DNA of 42,222 nt. It comes from Verrucomicrobiota bacterium (lineage in GTDB: Bacteria; Verrucomicrobiota; Verrucomicrobiia; Limisphaerales; JAHDYP01). The stretch lies in the NCBI GenBank assembly GCA_023383055.1, contig JAHDYP010000032.1:9774-51995 (forward strand). The letters run 5' to 3'. The position numbers were made by a program, and so were the translations under genes. The notes under the pieces were generated by a model that searched no databases, was not told the origin of the DNA, and was given only the letters and a program-made list of their open reading frames with translations. Below are positions 41,016 to 42,222 of the stretch, in pieces (position 1 is the stretch's first letter; the number at the start of each line of letters is the position of its first letter).

Positions 41016-42073
41016 ACATTCCCGAACATCGCAAAACCATCGATCAGCTGGACGCCAAGATCATCCGGCTGTTGAACGAGCGCACGGCCCATGCCCTCGA
41101 GATCGGCGCCATCAAGCTGAAGGCCGGCGAGGAGATCTACGCGCCCCACCGCGAGCTGAAGGTGCTCGAGCGGGTCTGTCGCCTGAGCAAAGGCCCAATG
41201 ACGGCCGAATCGATGCGCGCCATCTATCGCGAGATCATGTCGGCCGCGCTGGCCCTCCAAAAGACGATGACCGTGGCCTATTTCGGGCCGCCGGCCACCT
41301 TCACCCACCTGGCGGCTATCCGACGATTCGGCTCCAGCCTGCATTACTCCGCCCAGAAAACCATCGCGGACGTGTTCACCGAGGTGAGCAAAAACCGGGC
41401 GGACTACGGCGTCGTCCCGGTGGAAAACTCAACCGAGGGGGTCGTGACGCACACTCTGGACATGTTCGTGGACAGCGATCTGAAGGTGGTGGCGCAGATC
41501 GTCTTGCCGATCCAACACTGCTTGATCGGACGCTGCCGAAAAGCCGACATCCGCAAACTCTATTCCCACCCCCAGGCCCTGGCCCAGTGCCGCCGATGGC
41601 TGCAGGAACAACTGCCTGCCGTCGAAATCATCGAAACCTCCTCCACCACCCGCGCCGCGGAACTGGCCGCCCGCCAGCGCAGCGCCGCCGCCATCGCCAG
41701 CTCGCTGGCCGCCGAACGGTACCGCCTCGAGATCCTCGATTACGATATCCAGGATAACGCGGCGAATGCCACCCGTTTTCTCGTCCTGGGCCGCCAGTGC
41801 AGCCCCCCCACGGGCAATGACCGCACCAGCCTGATGATCAGCCTGATGGACGCCGTAGGGGCCCTGCATCGCGCCCTGGCGCCGTTCCGCGTTCACCGGA
41901 TCAACATGACCAAGATCGAGTCGCGGCCCAGCAAACGAAAGGCGTGGGAATACTTCTTCTTCATCGATTGCGACGGACACATGGAAGATGACCGCGTAGC
42001 CAAGGCCATCCGGCTGCTCGAACAACAATGCAGTTTCGTCAAGGTGCTGGGGTCATACCCAAACTCCGAGTAA
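41012..42073 (+). CDS. pheA: chorismate mutase / prephenate dehydratase (P-protein)
   Basis: A 353-residue bifunctional enzyme of phenylalanine synthesis. Residues 1-85 form an AroQ-type chorismate mutase (HRKTIDQLDAKIIRLLNERTAHALEIGAIK, then YAPHRELKVLERVCRLSKGPM). The prephenate dehydratase domain follows (VAYFGPPATFTHLAAIRRFG, YGVVPVENSTEGVVTHTLDMF, YSHPQALAQCRRWL, ASSLAAERYRLEIL, NATRFLVLGRQ with the TRF motif). The C-terminal ACT domain (TSLMISLMDAVGALHRALAPF, NMTKIESRPSKRKAWEYFFFIDCDGH) contains the ESRP motif for phenylalanine feedback inhibition. Family length is typical. Confidence 0.96.
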   Translation: MNIPEHRKTIDQLDAKIIRLLNERTAHALEIGAIKLKAGEEIYAPHRELKVLERVCRLSKGPMTAESMRAIYREIMSAALALQKTMTVAYFGPPATFTHLAAIRRFGSSLHYSAQKTIADVFTEVSKNRADYGVVPVENSTEGVVTHTLDMFVDSDLKVVAQIVLPIQHCLIGRCRKADIRKLYSHPQALAQCRRWLQEQLPAVEIIETSSTTRAAELAARQRSAAAIASSLAAERYRLEILDYDIQDNAANATRFLVLGRQCSPPTGNDRTSLMISLMDAVGALHRALAPFRVHRINMTKIESRPSKRKAWEYFFFIDCDGHMEDDRVAKAIRLLEQQCSFVKVLGSYPNSE

Positions 42074-42102
42074 CCGCCCCAAGCACGCGCCTGACCCCGC
42101 CC

Positions 42103-42222
42103 CTATACCAGCCTCCGACCCCGCAGGGCCTCGAGTCGGCGGGCGCGCCGACGCTCCTGGATGTGATCGTACACCAGATAGCCCACCAGCAGCAAAGCGA
42201 TCGCACCAACCACACAAAGCAG
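42103..42222 (-). CDS. C-terminal end of a membrane protein gene (cut by window)
   Basis: Reading the minus strand from the window edge gives an open frame of 39 codons to a TAG at 42103-42105. It has a hydrophobic helix LLCVVGAIALLLVGYLVY followed by a basic tail DHIQERRRARRLEALRGRRL. This looks like the end of a small or tail-anchored membrane protein. It is convergent with pheA, 29 nt apart. The family is not recognisable from this fragment. Confidence 0.55.
   Translation of the reverse strand: MLCVVGAIALLLVGYLVYDHIQERRRARRLEALRGRRLV

Noticed and set aside
1..42222. CRISPR arrays, rRNA genes, phage or transposase genes
   Set aside because: No regularly spaced repeats, rRNA cores or recombinase motifs were found on either strand.

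Overview
The window reads as a chromosomal segment of a GC-rich (about 60%) Gram-negative bacterium, most likely a member of the Verrucomicrobiota (Limisphaerales/Pedosphaera-like). The pointers are short Verrucomicrobia-style pseudopilins with a nearly invariant N-terminal helix, large secreted glycoside-hydrolase-like proteins with malectin domains, a Tat-exported Gfo/Idh/MocA oxidoreductase, outer-membrane beta-barrels, and an aroQ-accB-accC cluster. The placement is inferred from gene content; there is no rRNA in the window.

Layout. 1-3494 (+): the 3' part of a sugar-phosphate isomerase-like gene, a flippase-like membrane protein and an NtrC-family sigma-54 activator. 3496-8140 (-): a type IV pilus/type II secretion-like assembly operon in the order pilM-N-O-P-Q, closed by an intrinsic terminator. 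8268-10747 (+): tRNA-Thr(UGU), then two GDP-mannose 4,6-dehydratase paralogues separated by an element with perfect 25-bp terminal inverted repeats. 11061-12048 (+): two pseudopilins; the first is preceded by a good sigma-54 (-24/-12) promoter candidate. 12045-19321 (-): hpnA-like epimerase, a glycosyltransferase-methyltransferase fusion, a polytopic membrane protein and a large secreted glycoside-hydrolase-like protein. 19463-31969: secreted and envelope proteins on both strands: a CAP-domain protein, a 56-residue membrane protein, a C45-type Ntn-hydrolase, two beta-barrels, an exported tripeptidyl-peptidase II homologue, ApbE and a Tat-exported oxidoreductase. 32058-38543 (+): housekeeping cluster holB, O-antigen-ligase-like gene, aroQ, accB, accC, thiE, uppP. 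38567-42222: a UVR-motif protein (-), the operon scpA-scpB-pheA (+), and the C-terminal end of a small membrane protein gene (-) cut by the window edge.

How parts fit together. The pilM-Q operon supplies the inner-membrane platform and secretin of a pilus or secretion machine, and the two pseudopilins are candidate substrates. The sigma-54 activator gene is convergent with the operon, and the only convincing -24/-12 promoter in the window lies before the first pseudopilin, which suggests a PilR-like circuit. No motor ATPase, platform PilC or prepilin peptidase gene is present here. The GMD paralogues, the GT2-methyltransferase fusion, the O-antigen-ligase-like protein and UppP all point to surface polysaccharide synthesis.

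The points most worth checking are the exported TPPII homologue, whose four active-site residues have almost exactly the spacing of the eukaryotic enzyme; the sigma-54/pseudopilin/NtrC linkage; and a recurring pattern in which predicted -35/-10 promoters sit so close to start codons that the transcripts would be leaderless or nearly so.
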